Positions 25,299-33,361 of a stretch of 35,797 nt of DNA are shown one piece after another. The notes under the pieces are model-generated. The model was not told where the DNA came from, ran no database searches, and saw only the letters and a list, made by a program, of their open reading frames with translations. The translations under genes and the position numbers were made by a program. Where the stretch lies: contig PWTK01000087.1 in NCBI GenBank assembly GCA_003563895.1, forward strand, positions 1 to 35,797. Reading direction: 5' to 3'. The stretch comes from Syntrophomonadaceae bacterium (GTDB taxonomy: Bacteria > Bacillota > Dethiobacteria > DTU022 > UBA8154). The first letter of the stretch is position 1. Every line of letters starts with the position of its first letter.

Positions 25299-26123
25299 AT
25301 GTTTCCTTTATCCCTCAAAGAAAAGGACCTGGACTTCGTGGTGGCTGCTGCCGCTCCCGATTTTAAGGACAAGAGCAAGCTGAAGCGATTTATTGCCGAA
25401 GATGAATCCTTCAGAAAGGGCCTGGTAGGGAACGAAAGGGTCTACCAGAAGGTGATGAGCGAAAATGCCTTTGTGCTGGGAATTTCCCCGCAGCTTTTTT
25501 TCGAAATTCTCCTCCGGCGCGCGCAGCAGGACCTGGAAAAAGCCACCCACACCACCGAACAAATTGGAACCCGGCAGGTCCCCGTGTTCGATGCAGTGCA
25601 GGTGGCCGGATTCCTGGAAAATGAACCCGTCCTGCTTTACCTGGCCGGTATGCTGACCTCGTTTTTGAAAATTGAGAGCTTTGTTTTGCTCATACAGGTA
25701 AAAAAGGGCACCTGGAAAAAGTTGCACTATAACAACATGGACATCGATGCTTTGGAACTGTTCTGCGAAGCTCTTGAAGAGGAAGAACGATTCGCTCTTT
25801 ACGGGCGCATAGCGGATGTCTGCCTGTTTGTCCCCGGGATTTTCCCCGAATTTGTCTTCCGCAGCAGTTATTTTCCCTTCTCCGCTGCAAAAAGACCTGC
25901 GCTGTCCCGATCCTTATACCGCAGGTCCCTCGAAGACTTCGAAGGGGAAGGGAGAAAGTATTACCGCCTGGCCATGGAACACGAGGATGCCCCAAAAAGA
26001 GGGTTGGCTGAAACGTTTAAAAAGCTTGACCGGGATTATGCCCTTGCCAGGAAAGCGCTCAACTTCCTTTCCCAGAACTACCTTTACTTCAAAAAGCGCA
26101 GCATGTTCAAGCTGGACGGCTGA
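25299..26123 (+). CDS. Conserved-looking protein of unknown function
   Basis: I do not recognise this 274-residue protein. It is soluble and charged, with predominantly helical-looking composition and no signal peptide, Cys motif or clear nucleotide-binding motif. Notable segments are FRKGLVGNERVYQKVMSENA near residue 40, a helix-rich middle with SPQLFFEILLRRAQQDLEKA, and a basic C-terminus (YLYFKKRSMFKLDG). AGGGGGTGA lies just before the ATG, so translation is likely. It sits between lnt and the convergent transhydrogenase-like operon, and no functional link is evident. Confidence 0.75.
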   Translation: MFPLSLKEKDLDFVVAAAAPDFKDKSKLKRFIAEDESFRKGLVGNERVYQKVMSENAFVLGISPQLFFEILLRRAQQDLEKATHTTEQIGTRQVPVFDAVQVAGFLENEPVLLYLAGMLTSFLKIESFVLLIQVKKGTWKKLHYNNMDIDALELFCEALEEEERFALYGRIADVCLFVPGIFPEFVFRSSYFPFSAAKRPALSRSLYRRSLEDFEGEGRKYYRLAMEHEDAPKRGLAETFKKLDRDYALARKALNFLSQNYLYFKKRSMFKLDG

Positions 26124-26173
26124 ACAGGCCAGCCCCGGCCGTACTGCAGATGTAAAATCCCCGCCGGCCTGGC

Positions 26174-27769
26174 TCAATCGGTGGAGGTTTGGTTTTCCTC
26201 CAGCAGGGCGGTCAGCCGGGGTACAGTCTCGGCTGCATCTCCCCAGAGCGTGACAACGTGGGGCTGCCGGTAGAGCAGGTTTTCCACCCCGGAATAGCCG
26301 GGGCTGTCGTCGAGGTTGCAGACAATTACATGTTTCGCCTGCTCCGCGTTTATAATGGGCATCCCGGAGATGGGGGTGCCCTCCTCCTGGTTGGCCGAAG
26401 GGTTGACCACGTCGCATGCACCGACGATAATGGCCAGGTCGGCGGAAGCGAAAAGAGGGTTGACGGCATCCATGTCCAGCAGCTTTTCGTAGTCGATGCC
26501 CACTTCGGCCAGGAGCACATTCATGTGTCCGGGCATGCGGCCGGCCACGGGGTGAATGGCAATCTTGACTTCTTTCCCGTGCTGCTCCAGGGCATCAATC
26601 AGCTGGCGGACGGCCTGCTGTGCCTGGGCTACGGCCATACCGTAGCCAGGAACGATGATAACCCGGGCAGCCTCTTGCAGGAGGGCGGGTAAATCGGCTT
26701 CGGAAATGCGTCTCTCCTCAACGGTTTCGGCAGGGGTTTCTGCTGGAGGTTCCGCAGTTTCTTCTGCAGCGTCCCCCACAGCAGCCGGTTCCCCGGGCCT
26801 TTCACCCTCGATCAATTTCCCCTTTTCTCCTTCGGCTTCCTCCGCCGCTTCTTCCCCAATGGGATGTCCAGGACTTTCAATATCCTCCACTTCATCCTTG
26901 GGAAAGGCTCTTTCTTCTTCCTGCTGCCCGGTGGAAACCGCCGTGCGAGCCCGAGGGATGAACCCGGTCAAAACGGCCACCAGGCTGCGGTTCATGGCCC
27001 GGCACATGATGCGGGTCAAAATCAACCCTGCCACGCCCACCAGGGCACCGGTTCCTGTCAGAATGAGATTTTCCACGACCAGGCCCGTCACAGAAGCGGC
27101 TACCCCCGAAAAGGAGTTCAGCAGGGAAATTACGATGGGCATATCGGCCCCGCCGATGCGCAGCGCCATAAAAACTCCGGACAGCAAGCCCAGCAGGGCG
27201 ATCAGGGGAACATAGCTGCTCGAATAAAGGCCGAGAAAAGCCATGTTGAGCGCAATGAAAAAGGCGCAGGCCAGGATCAGGAGGCGCAAAATATAGCCGT
27301 GGTCCTTCACCTGGATGGGCTGCTGGAAGACCAGGCCCTGCAGCTTGGCGACGGCGATAAAGCTTCCACCCAGGGTCAGGCTGCCCACGGCCACGGCCAG
27401 CCCCGACGTTGCCCAGAAGAGCATCCCCGCCCCCTCGCCCGTGTAGGTCAGGACAACAGCCCAGGCCACCAGGGCCGAGGAGGCTCCCCCCAGGCCGTTT
27501 AAGAGTGCAACGGTCTGGGGCATGTGAATCATCCTGACGGTTTGCCCCAGGGCGATCCCGCCGGCCGCGCCAAGGCCTGCGAATATAAGGACATAAAAAA
27601 GGCGGCCGTCCCCGCCGTCCGCGGCAAGAAATGCCCAGATCACGGCCACCATCATGGAAAGGGCCCCCAACCGGTTGCCCCACAAGGCGGTTCTTGGAGA
27701 CTGCATGAGGTGGATTCCCAACAAAAAACCTGCGAGAACAAGGGCGGAAAAAAGAATGGTTAATTCCAC
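26174..27769 (-). CDS. pntB: PntB-like transhydrogenase subunit with altered nucleotide site
   Basis: The 531-residue product aligns along its length with the beta subunit of proton-translocating NAD(P) transhydrogenase. The membrane domain (residues 1-275) keeps Asn218 in LLNSFSG but has Asn91 (VALLNGLGG) where E. coli has the channel residue His91. An extra acidic linker of about 75 residues (280-355) explains the length above the usual 460. The NADP(H)-binding domain III keeps VPGYGMAVAQAQ, HPVAGRMPGHMNVLL and Asp453. The loop that is Lys-Arg-Ser in known PntB is Asn485-Leu-Asp-Asp488 in VIVCNLDDSPGY. The GTG start overlaps the end of pntA2 by 10 nt. No domain I gene is adjacent. Confidence 0.85.
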   Translation of the reverse strand: MELTILFSALVLAGFLLGIHLMQSPRTALWGNRLGALSMMVAVIWAFLAADGGDGRLFYVLIFAGLGAAGGIALGQTVRMIHMPQTVALLNGLGGASSALVAWAVVLTYTGEGAGMLFWATSGLAVAVGSLTLGGSFIAVAKLQGLVFQQPIQVKDHGYILRLLILACAFFIALNMAFLGLYSSSYVPLIALLGLLSGVFMALRIGGADMPIVISLLNSFSGVAASVTGLVVENLILTGTGALVGVAGLILTRIMCRAMNRSLVAVLTGFIPRARTAVSTGQQEEERAFPKDEVEDIESPGHPIGEEAAEEAEGEKGKLIEGERPGEPAAVGDAAEETAEPPAETPAETVEERRISEADLPALLQEAARVIIVPGYGMAVAQAQQAVRQLIDALEQHGKEVKIAIHPVAGRMPGHMNVLLAEVGIDYEKLLDMDAVNPLFASADLAIIVGACDVVNPSANQEEGTPISGMPIINAEQAKHVIVCNLDDSPGYSGVENLLYRQPHVVTLWGDAAETVPRLTALLEENQTSTD

Positions 27770-28065
27770 GGTGCTTCTTCCACCTCACTTTCACGCTCTT
27801 TCCCATGGAACATGCGCAGCATGCGCTCGGTTACCCAGAAACCCCCGAACACGTTCACCGAGGCCAAAACCAGCGCAGCCGCCGCCCAACCCCCGGATCC
27901 CTCGGGAACAGTAGCAAAAACAGCTACAGCGCCGATGACGTTAATCCCGGAAAGGGCGTTCATGCCGGACATGAGCGGCGTATGCAAAAGCGGCGGTACT
28001 GCCGAGATGACCCGGTAGCCCAGCAGGGCAGAGGCAACCAGGATAATTAACAAGGCAGGCAGCAT
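27760..28065 (-). CDS. pntA2: Transhydrogenase alpha-2 (membrane) subunit
   Basis: The 101-residue product matches the short alpha-2 membrane subunit of split transhydrogenases, with three hydrophobic helices and the family text PPLLHTPLMSG and VNVFGGFWVTERML. His28 (LLHTPLM) is the family-conserved residue. At the position where some family members carry a channel His (NAIHG, from memory) this protein has Ser39 (NALSG). The ATG at 28065 has GGGGG about 9 nt upstream; a TTG at 28083 is also in frame. It is translationally coupled to pntB. The alpha-1 gene, which would supply the NAD(H) domain, is absent upstream, where about 740 bp are gene-free. Confidence 0.88.
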   Translation of the reverse strand: MLPALLIILVASALLGYRVISAVPPLLHTPLMSGMNALSGINVIGAVAVFATVPEGSGGWAAAALVLASVNVFGGFWVTERMLRMFHGKERESEVEEAPWN

Positions 28066-28373
28066 AAAATCAACCCCCAGCAAATATTGAAAACCATTTC
28101 TCCCTTAAATTATACCCCCATTGAACTTTCAGGGTCGGGAGGATGCCGCGGAGCATGATACGGCAGCCCGGAATCATCGGGGTTTCGCGGATCGCCTGGT
28201 CGGAAGTGCCGGTTATAACCGTCTTTTCCTATACAGCACAGGTCTCCCCTAAAAAAAAACGGTTATTTACAGGAATTGCTGAATTCTAAAACCATCTGCA
28301 AAAACAAATCTTTAATAGCGCAAACGTTCAGTTCTATTATTATACCAGATTTCGCCAACCGTTTAAACCGAAG
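28066..28373. promoter_or_regulatory. Gene-free stretch upstream of pntA2 with possible promoter
   Basis: TATAAT on the minus strand at 28109-28114 lies about 45 bp before pntA2 and could be its -10 box; the -35 region is poor. No alpha-1 coding sequence is present on either strand. Confidence 0.4.
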
Positions 28374-28529
28374 TGGCAAGCAGACAGAGCTGACGCATGA
28401 AAAATGCTTACAACCCTTATATTTCAGAACTTTGTTAGCACTACAGCGCGAAAAATTGTTTCGCTGCAATCCCTGTAAGCCTTGAAATGCCTGTATTATA
28501 TAAGTCATGCGTCAGTCCTGGCAAGCAGA
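28374..28529. mobile_element. MITE-like element with flanking direct repeats
   Basis: CTGACGCATGA (28390-28400) and TCATGCGTCAG (28505-28515) are perfect 11-bp inverted repeats. TGGCAAGCAGA occurs as an 11-bp direct repeat just outside them (28374-28384 and 28519-28529). The interior has no gene. The arrangement suggests a small non-autonomous element with a target duplication, although 3-5 extra bases separate the two repeat types. Confidence 0.55.
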
Positions 28530-28805
28530 TATGTAGGGCCCGTCAAAGCCCTCGATCGATATTCCCGCTTAAAATACCGGGAGGCAAAAAGGTTAGCGGC
28601 CTCGGCCCACTGGAAATCAGGGCTTTAGCCGCTTCAATCATTTTTTTATATTATCGCCCTCGATTTGGTAACGTGCAGTCCAGAGTTGTTCAGGGAGGGC
28701 TTTTGGGGCTGCCTTTCTGCTATCGCACAGAACAATTTTTGGACCGGCCAAAAAAGCCTGGACAATGTGCCTTTAGTCCTTCTCGCCCCAGCAGAAAACC
28801 GGGGG
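28530..28805. other. Gene-free stretch
   Basis: No gene is visible. Partial GC-rich stems occur (for example AGCGGC and GCCGCT near 28595 and 28630), but none forms a clear terminator for the cofE-like gene. Confidence 0.4.
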
Positions 28806-29984
28806 TTACGAAATGATCCGCTTCACCAGTACCATGGGGGTACCGGCATCCGCGGAACCGCTCACCAAATCTGCCAGGCTGGCCAGCACGTCCTCCAGGC
28901 GCCGCGGAGTGGTGCCTTCAGACTCGATGCTGTTGATCTCCCGCTCCCTCTTCGAAGCTTTTTCCACCATCGACCGAATCTCTTCTTCCGGCTTGCCTTC
29001 TTCATGATGGAGGTCTATCAGGTATTTGTACTTCACCCCGGTGCGCATGACGCTGTTTATACCCGGAGTTACCCCGAAAGCGGGCTTGGGATCGGCCAGC
29101 TCATAGATCCCGCTGCTGGGATCCTTATAAGCGCCGTCCCCGTAAATGACCACCTCTACCTCTTTGCCAAATTTGGTTTTTATCTGTTCCTGCAAGTCAC
29201 ATGCATACCGATCCCCCTCCCGGGGGGCCAGTTTCAGCCGATTTCCAGAAGACATGTTGCTTCCCAGCAGTCCCCACTCGCAGCATGCCTCCCGGCCGCC
29301 CCTGGATGTGCAGCAGAGTTCCTGCAAAGTGATACACCTGACGTGGGGTTCAATAATCGCCTTTGTCTTTTCCCGGGTATGGATGTCCGCTGCAATAACA
29401 GCATCGGGACGGTATTCTAAAATTTTTCGTGGGTCATTGCAGAGAATAATTCGGGGTCGTGCACCGGTAGATTCGATGGTTTCCTTGTAAAGCCGGATAT
29501 AATCAACCCCGGTCAAGGGATGAGCATGTCCCCGGTTCAAGTCCTCAGCAGCAAAGCACGTTCCTTTTTTCTTTTCCATCTCCTGGGCCAGCTCGGGCGA
29601 AATAATCTGGTTCCCTACTTCGTCTGCCGGGTAAGAGAGCTGCAGCACCACCTCTCCCTGAGGCACTGCCTGTGCCAGGCCTTTCAAAACCAGGGCAAAG
29701 CGGTTGCGGCTGGCGATGGGAAATACCACGCCCAAACGGTGATGAGGTTTTAAAGAGAGCACCTCCTGAACTTCCTCAGCTACTTCATCCGTTGTCACGT
29801 AATTTTTCTGCGAGCGTGCGACAACCGACTCCGTAATGCAGATCACATCACCATCGGATAAAAGCTCGTCGCGGTCTACTTTCTCCAGGGCATCCAGCAT
29901 CATACCGGTAAAATCACATCCAGGAACGATGACCCCCATTTTGATACCAAAAGCACATGGCCCCACGTAATCGGGCAGCTTCAA
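28806..29984 (-). CDS. CofE-like protein (F420-0:gamma-glutamyl ligase family)
   Basis: The 392-residue product resembles the coenzyme F420-0:L-glutamate ligase family, with GVIVPGCDFTGMMLDAL and DGDVICITESVVAR near the N-terminus. It is longer than archaeal CofE (about 250 residues). The extra C-terminal half contains a Cys cluster (217, 224, 225, 234, 235) in CITLQELCCTSRGG and ACCEWG, and EGDRYACDLQEQ. Nothing else in the window points to F420, so a different amide-ligase role is likely. The TTG start has GGGAGG 8 nt upstream. It is divergent from the Nudix gene. Confidence 0.75.
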   Translation of the reverse strand: MKLPDYVGPCAFGIKMGVIVPGCDFTGMMLDALEKVDRDELLSDGDVICITESVVARSQKNYVTTDEVAEEVQEVLSLKPHHRLGVVFPIASRNRFALVLKGLAQAVPQGEVVLQLSYPADEVGNQIISPELAQEMEKKKGTCFAAEDLNRGHAHPLTGVDYIRLYKETIESTGARPRIILCNDPRKILEYRPDAVIAADIHTREKTKAIIEPHVRCITLQELCCTSRGGREACCEWGLLGSNMSSGNRLKLAPREGDRYACDLQEQIKTKFGKEVEVVIYGDGAYKDPSSGIYELADPKPAFGVTPGINSVMRTGVKYKYLIDLHHEEGKPEEEIRSMVEKASKREREINSIESEGTTPRRLEDVLASLADLVSGSADAGTPMVLVKRIIS

Positions 29985-30120
29985 AGTAGCAACCTCCCAG
30001 CAACCTGTAAATATCTAAAATGACTCCACTGTAACACTTTTATATTCGCTAAAAGTTCACCATCTCCTCCCCGGGAGGTTTTTTCATTGAAAACAGCTTC
30101 CAGGATGTGCAAAGGGAACC

Positions 30121-30149
30121 TTGAAGAACTCTGCTTTTTCCTATATACT
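30121..30149 (+). promoter_or_regulatory. Promoter of the Nudix gene
   Basis: TTGAAG (30121-30126) and TATACT (30144-30149) are separated by 17 bp and lie 24 bp before the ATG. Confidence 0.65.
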
Positions 30150-30173
30150 ATTATTTAACCGGGAGGTTCGAAC

Positions 30174-30614
30174 ATGTTACATGACTGTGTAATGGCTTTT
30201 GTTTACAGCTGGGACGAAAGAGCTGAACCCCTTTACCTGCTTTTAAAAAGAAATGCCGAGCTGGGAGGGTACTGGCAGCCGGTAACGGGCTTTATTGAAA
30301 CAGGGGATTTCTCGTTGACGGAAGCAGCCCTTCGGGAAGTAGAAGAAGAAACCGGCCTAAAAGATTTTCAAAGGGTGGTGGTTCTGAAACACGCGTTTAC
30401 CTTTGAAATGAACGAGAAAAATTGCTCGGTAGGAGTGGTTCTTTTGGAAACGCATTCCGAAAACAGCAAGGTCCACTTGAGCTTCGAACATACCCAATAC
30501 CGCTGGGAATGTTACCCCCAAGCCCGGAAACTCCTTTACTGGGAGAACAATAAAGAAACACTGGATCGAATCCACCAATTGATTCGACATCCATGCAATA
30601 ACCTGCAATATTAA
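30174..30614 (+). CDS. Nudix hydrolase
   Basis: The 146-residue product is a Nudix-fold pyrophosphohydrolase. The Nudix box lies at about residues 42-66, GFIETGDFSLTEAALREVEEETG. The REVEEETG core with its metal-binding glutamates is intact. The earlier conserved Glu is Asp, with one residue inserted before REVEE. The preceding GGYWQPVTG recalls the dihydroneopterin-triphosphate/dATP (NudB) branch, so a nucleotide substrate is likely but not certain. GGGAGG lies 7 nt before the ATG. The gene has its own promoter and shares a strong bidirectional terminator with nrdJ. Confidence 0.85.
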   Translation: MLHDCVMAFVYSWDERAEPLYLLLKRNAELGGYWQPVTGFIETGDFSLTEAALREVEEETGLKDFQRVVVLKHAFTFEMNEKNCSVGVVLLETHSENSKVHLSFEHTQYRWECYPQARKLLYWENNKETLDRIHQLIRHPCNNLQY

Positions 30615-30670
30615 AAATGATTACTGCTCCGCACTTTGACAAAAACACTTTTCCCTTCAGGCGCACAGCA

Positions 30671-30709
30671 AAAAAGCCCGCCGTTTGTCCAACAAAGCGG
30701 CGGGCTTTT
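30671..30709. terminator. Bidirectional terminator, Nudix gene and nrdJ
   Basis: AAAAGCCCGCCG (30672-30683) and CGGCGGGCTTTT (30698-30709) are perfectly inverse, with further pairing inside and T runs on both strands. It sits between two convergent genes. Confidence 0.92.
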
Positions 30710-30727
30710 GTATGGTTCTGCACCATC

Positions 30728-33091
30728 TTATCCGCAGGTTGTGTAGCCGCAGTAGTCACAGTAACTGCACTGGGCATCGGGTATCATGCAGCCGATGTTA
30801 CAGCTGGTACACATACGGATGTTCTTGGGCCCGCCGGCGGGATTTAGGCGGTAACGGACTTTTCCCGTGGCCGCCTTGGCCAGTTCCTGCCCGATGAAAT
30901 CGGTGCAGGACAGAACGGTGGTGTCGGGGTGCATGATGCAGGAGGGACATTTTTCTTCCCGCAATTTCTCCACAATTTCATTGATGTCCACCCCGGCCCT
31001 GATGGAAATGGAGATGATCTTGGCCAGCGCGTTGGAAAGGGGCGGGCAGCCCTCCTCGCCGACAGAAGTGAAGACCTCGCATATTTGTTCTTCCCCCTCG
31101 GGGGTAATCTCCTTGTTCACGGTGACATAAAGCCTGCCGCAGAAGCCGATCTGCTTGCGGGTGGTCTGGCCGTAGGTGGTCTCCGGCCTGTCCCGGGGCA
31201 CCACGACACCCTTTTCGGGGGCTGCCGGCGCGGCCCCTTTCTCCTTTTCCTTGATGGCCGTGATAACCTGGTCGTCGCGGGAGCTGTCCCGGTAATAGGT
31301 GATACCTTTCACCCCGCTGCGCCAGGCCTCGAGAAAAGCGGTTCGGCAGTCCTCCGCCGTGGCCTCGTTGGGCGCGTTAATGGTCTTGGAGACCGCGCTG
31401 TCCACCCATTTCTGCAGCACGGCCTGCATCCGGATATGGTCTAACGGGCTGATGTCGTGGGCGCAGAGAAACACCCGGCGCAGCTCTTCCGGCACTTCCT
31501 CTATGTCCTGGATGCCGTGGGGTCCGCTTTCGGCGATCCTGTCCTTCAGGGACTCGGGGACCGCCCCCCCGGAGAGATCCTGCCACATCTCTTCAAAAAC
31601 GTCGTCCACCTGGATAAACCGGCTGTCCATGATGTGGCGGGCAAACCCCACACCGAAGAGGGGTTCGGCGCTGGGAGAGGTATAGGCAAATATGGAAAGG
31701 GAACCGGTCGGCGCGATGGTCGTGGTGTTGGCATTGCGCTGGGGCAGGCCCAGCTCGTCCCAGGCCGAGCCGGAGAAGTTGGGGAAGGGGCCCGTTTCTT
31801 CCGCCAGCTGCCAGGAAGCGATCTTGGACTGGAGGGCGATCTCGCGCATCACCTCTTCCGCTGCCGCAAAGCCGTCCTCGGAATTGTAAGGGATTTTCTG
31901 GCGTATCAGGTAGTGCGCCAGCCCCATAATGCCCAGGCCGACCTTCCGGTTTCCCTTCATTATTTTTTGAATGGGGGCGACGGGGGCCTTGTTGCGGTCG
32001 ATGACGCGGTCCAAAAACAGCGTCGCCGCATGGGCGGAAAACCGGATCTTTTCCCAGTCGGGGCTCCAGCCTTCCTCTTCCTTTACGAGCATGCGGGCGA
32101 GGTTCAGGCTGCCCAGGTTACAGCTTTCGTAGGGCAGAAGCGGCTGTTCCCCGCAGGGGTTGGTGGCCTCGATGGCGCCCAGGTGGGGCGTGGTGTTGTC
32201 GGCGTTCAGGGCGTCATAAAAAAGAAGGCCCGGCTCCCCGTTCAGGTGGGCGTTTTGGACAATCCGGTCCAGCACCTCGCCGGCGCTGAGCCGCTTGCCA
32301 ATGGGTTGGCCGCTGCGCGGGTCGCGCAGTTCATATTCTTCATCCTTTTCAGCCGCCTCCATGAACTTGTCGTCCACCCGCACCGAAATGTTGAAATTGC
32401 TGAACTCTCCGCCTATGCGCTTGCTGTCGATGAATTCCAAAATGTCGGGGTGATCGTAATTCAAGGTGGCCAGGCTGGCGCCGCGCCGCCGCCCTCCCTG
32501 ACGTATTTCATCGCTCACCTTGTTGTAAATGGAAAGAAAAGAAATCGGGCCGGAGGCCTGGCCGCCGGTGCTGCGCACGATGGCCCCCTTGTGCCGCATC
32601 CTGCCGATGAAGTAGCCCACACCGCCCCCGCTTTTCTGGATGAGGGCGGCGTGCTTCAGGGTTTCAAAAATGCTCTCCATGGAATCCTCTATGGGCAGCA
32701 CAAAACACGCCTGCAGCTGCTGGACCGGTGTGCCAGCGTTCATCAGGGTGGGGCTGTTGGGGAAGAAAAGCCCCGCCTCCATGATGCGCTGAAAAAGGAA
32801 GGCCAGGTCCTCATTTACACTGCCGTCATCGCCCAGGGCGATATCCCTGGCCACGCGCTGCAGCATCCCATCCCAATCCTCGCACACCGTTCCCTCTTGG
32901 TCGCGCCGCAGGTAACGGACTTCGGCCACTTTTAATGCGTTCTCCGAGGGTTCCAGCCTTTCCAGGGAGGCGGCAAAGTTGAGCAGGTCCTCCAGGGAAT
33001 ACTTCCTGTGGGTATGGTCTTTGACCATTTCCGCGAGATCTTTGAACTTGTGCCGGACTTTGAAGCCTCGATCAGCCATCGGCCTGTCCAT
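30728..33091 (-). CDS. nrdJ: Adenosylcobalamin-dependent (class II) ribonucleotide reductase
   Basis: The product is about 787 residues and makes deoxyribonucleotides using adenosylcobalamin, so it works with or without oxygen. The catalytic barrel contains NSPTLMNAGTP, ACFVLPIEDS, NPCGEQPLLPYESCNLGS with the active-site Cys, and APTGSLS. The C-terminal region has a zinc-ribbon-like tail, CTSCNIGCMIP and CSYCDYCGYTTCG, which probably carries the re-reducing Cys pair. The ATG at 33091 is chosen because AGGAGG lies 7 nt upstream; the in-frame TTG at 33109 lacks one. A small HTH gene sits 36 bp upstream on the same strand. CbiX at 1.2 kb could serve the same cofactor. Confidence 0.96.
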   Translation of the reverse strand: MDRPMADRGFKVRHKFKDLAEMVKDHTHRKYSLEDLLNFAASLERLEPSENALKVAEVRYLRRDQEGTVCEDWDGMLQRVARDIALGDDGSVNEDLAFLFQRIMEAGLFFPNSPTLMNAGTPVQQLQACFVLPIEDSMESIFETLKHAALIQKSGGGVGYFIGRMRHKGAIVRSTGGQASGPISFLSIYNKVSDEIRQGGRRRGASLATLNYDHPDILEFIDSKRIGGEFSNFNISVRVDDKFMEAAEKDEEYELRDPRSGQPIGKRLSAGEVLDRIVQNAHLNGEPGLLFYDALNADNTTPHLGAIEATNPCGEQPLLPYESCNLGSLNLARMLVKEEEGWSPDWEKIRFSAHAATLFLDRVIDRNKAPVAPIQKIMKGNRKVGLGIMGLAHYLIRQKIPYNSEDGFAAAEEVMREIALQSKIASWQLAEETGPFPNFSGSAWDELGLPQRNANTTTIAPTGSLSIFAYTSPSAEPLFGVGFARHIMDSRFIQVDDVFEEMWQDLSGGAVPESLKDRIAESGPHGIQDIEEVPEELRRVFLCAHDISPLDHIRMQAVLQKWVDSAVSKTINAPNEATAEDCRTAFLEAWRSGVKGITYYRDSSRDDQVITAIKEKEKGAAPAAPEKGVVVPRDRPETTYGQTTRKQIGFCGRLYVTVNKEITPEGEEQICEVFTSVGEEGCPPLSNALAKIISISIRAGVDINEIVEKLREEKCPSCIMHPDTTVLSCTDFIGQELAKAATGKVRYRLNPAGGPKNIRMCTSCNIGCMIPDAQCSYCDYCGYTTCG

Positions 33092-33127
33092 AAAAAATCC
33101 TCCTGTCAAAAAACATGAAAAAGAACT

Positions 33128-33316
33128 TTAATCCGGGAACTCTTCCCTTTCGCCAAGGAGATCTGCAAAGGCTTCCAGGTCGGAGCGCCGGATTTTCCAA
33201 AGGCCTCCGGCCCGGTGAGCCTCCAGTTCGCCCTTGCGGATAAACCTGTAGACGCTGCTGAGCGAGACGCGCAGGTATTTTGAGGCATCTTCCGGGGTGA
33301 ACAGTTCTTCGTCCAT
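33128..33316 (-). CDS. Small excisionase-type helix-turn-helix protein
   Basis: The 62-residue product is one HTH_17-type winged-helix domain (FTPEDASKYLRVSLSSVYRFIRKGELEAHR, ending WKIRRSDLEAF). Such proteins are excisionase-like DNA binders that also occur as free-standing regulators. The ATG at 33316 is preceded by AAAGGAG at 11 nt. Further in-frame ATGs at 33343 and 33361 would lengthen the protein by up to 15 residues. It is 36 bp upstream of nrdJ on the same strand and probably cotranscribed, which suggests a regulatory link. No integrase is nearby, so a phage role is unlikely. Confidence 0.8.
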   Translation of the reverse strand: MDEELFTPEDASKYLRVSLSSVYRFIRKGELEAHRAGGLWKIRRSDLEAFADLLGEREEFPD

Positions 33317-33361
33317 CGTCGTGTTCGCTCCTTTCTTCACCATTTTATTGTCGGTTCTCAT

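Noticed and set aside
26892..27806. 304-codon open frame overlapping pntB on the same strand
   Set aside because: Out-of-frame shadow, rich in Arg, Gly and Pro; pntB has the family motifs.
31457..32935. 492-codon open frame opposite nrdJ
   Set aside because: Antisense shadow of a well-supported ribonucleotide reductase gene.
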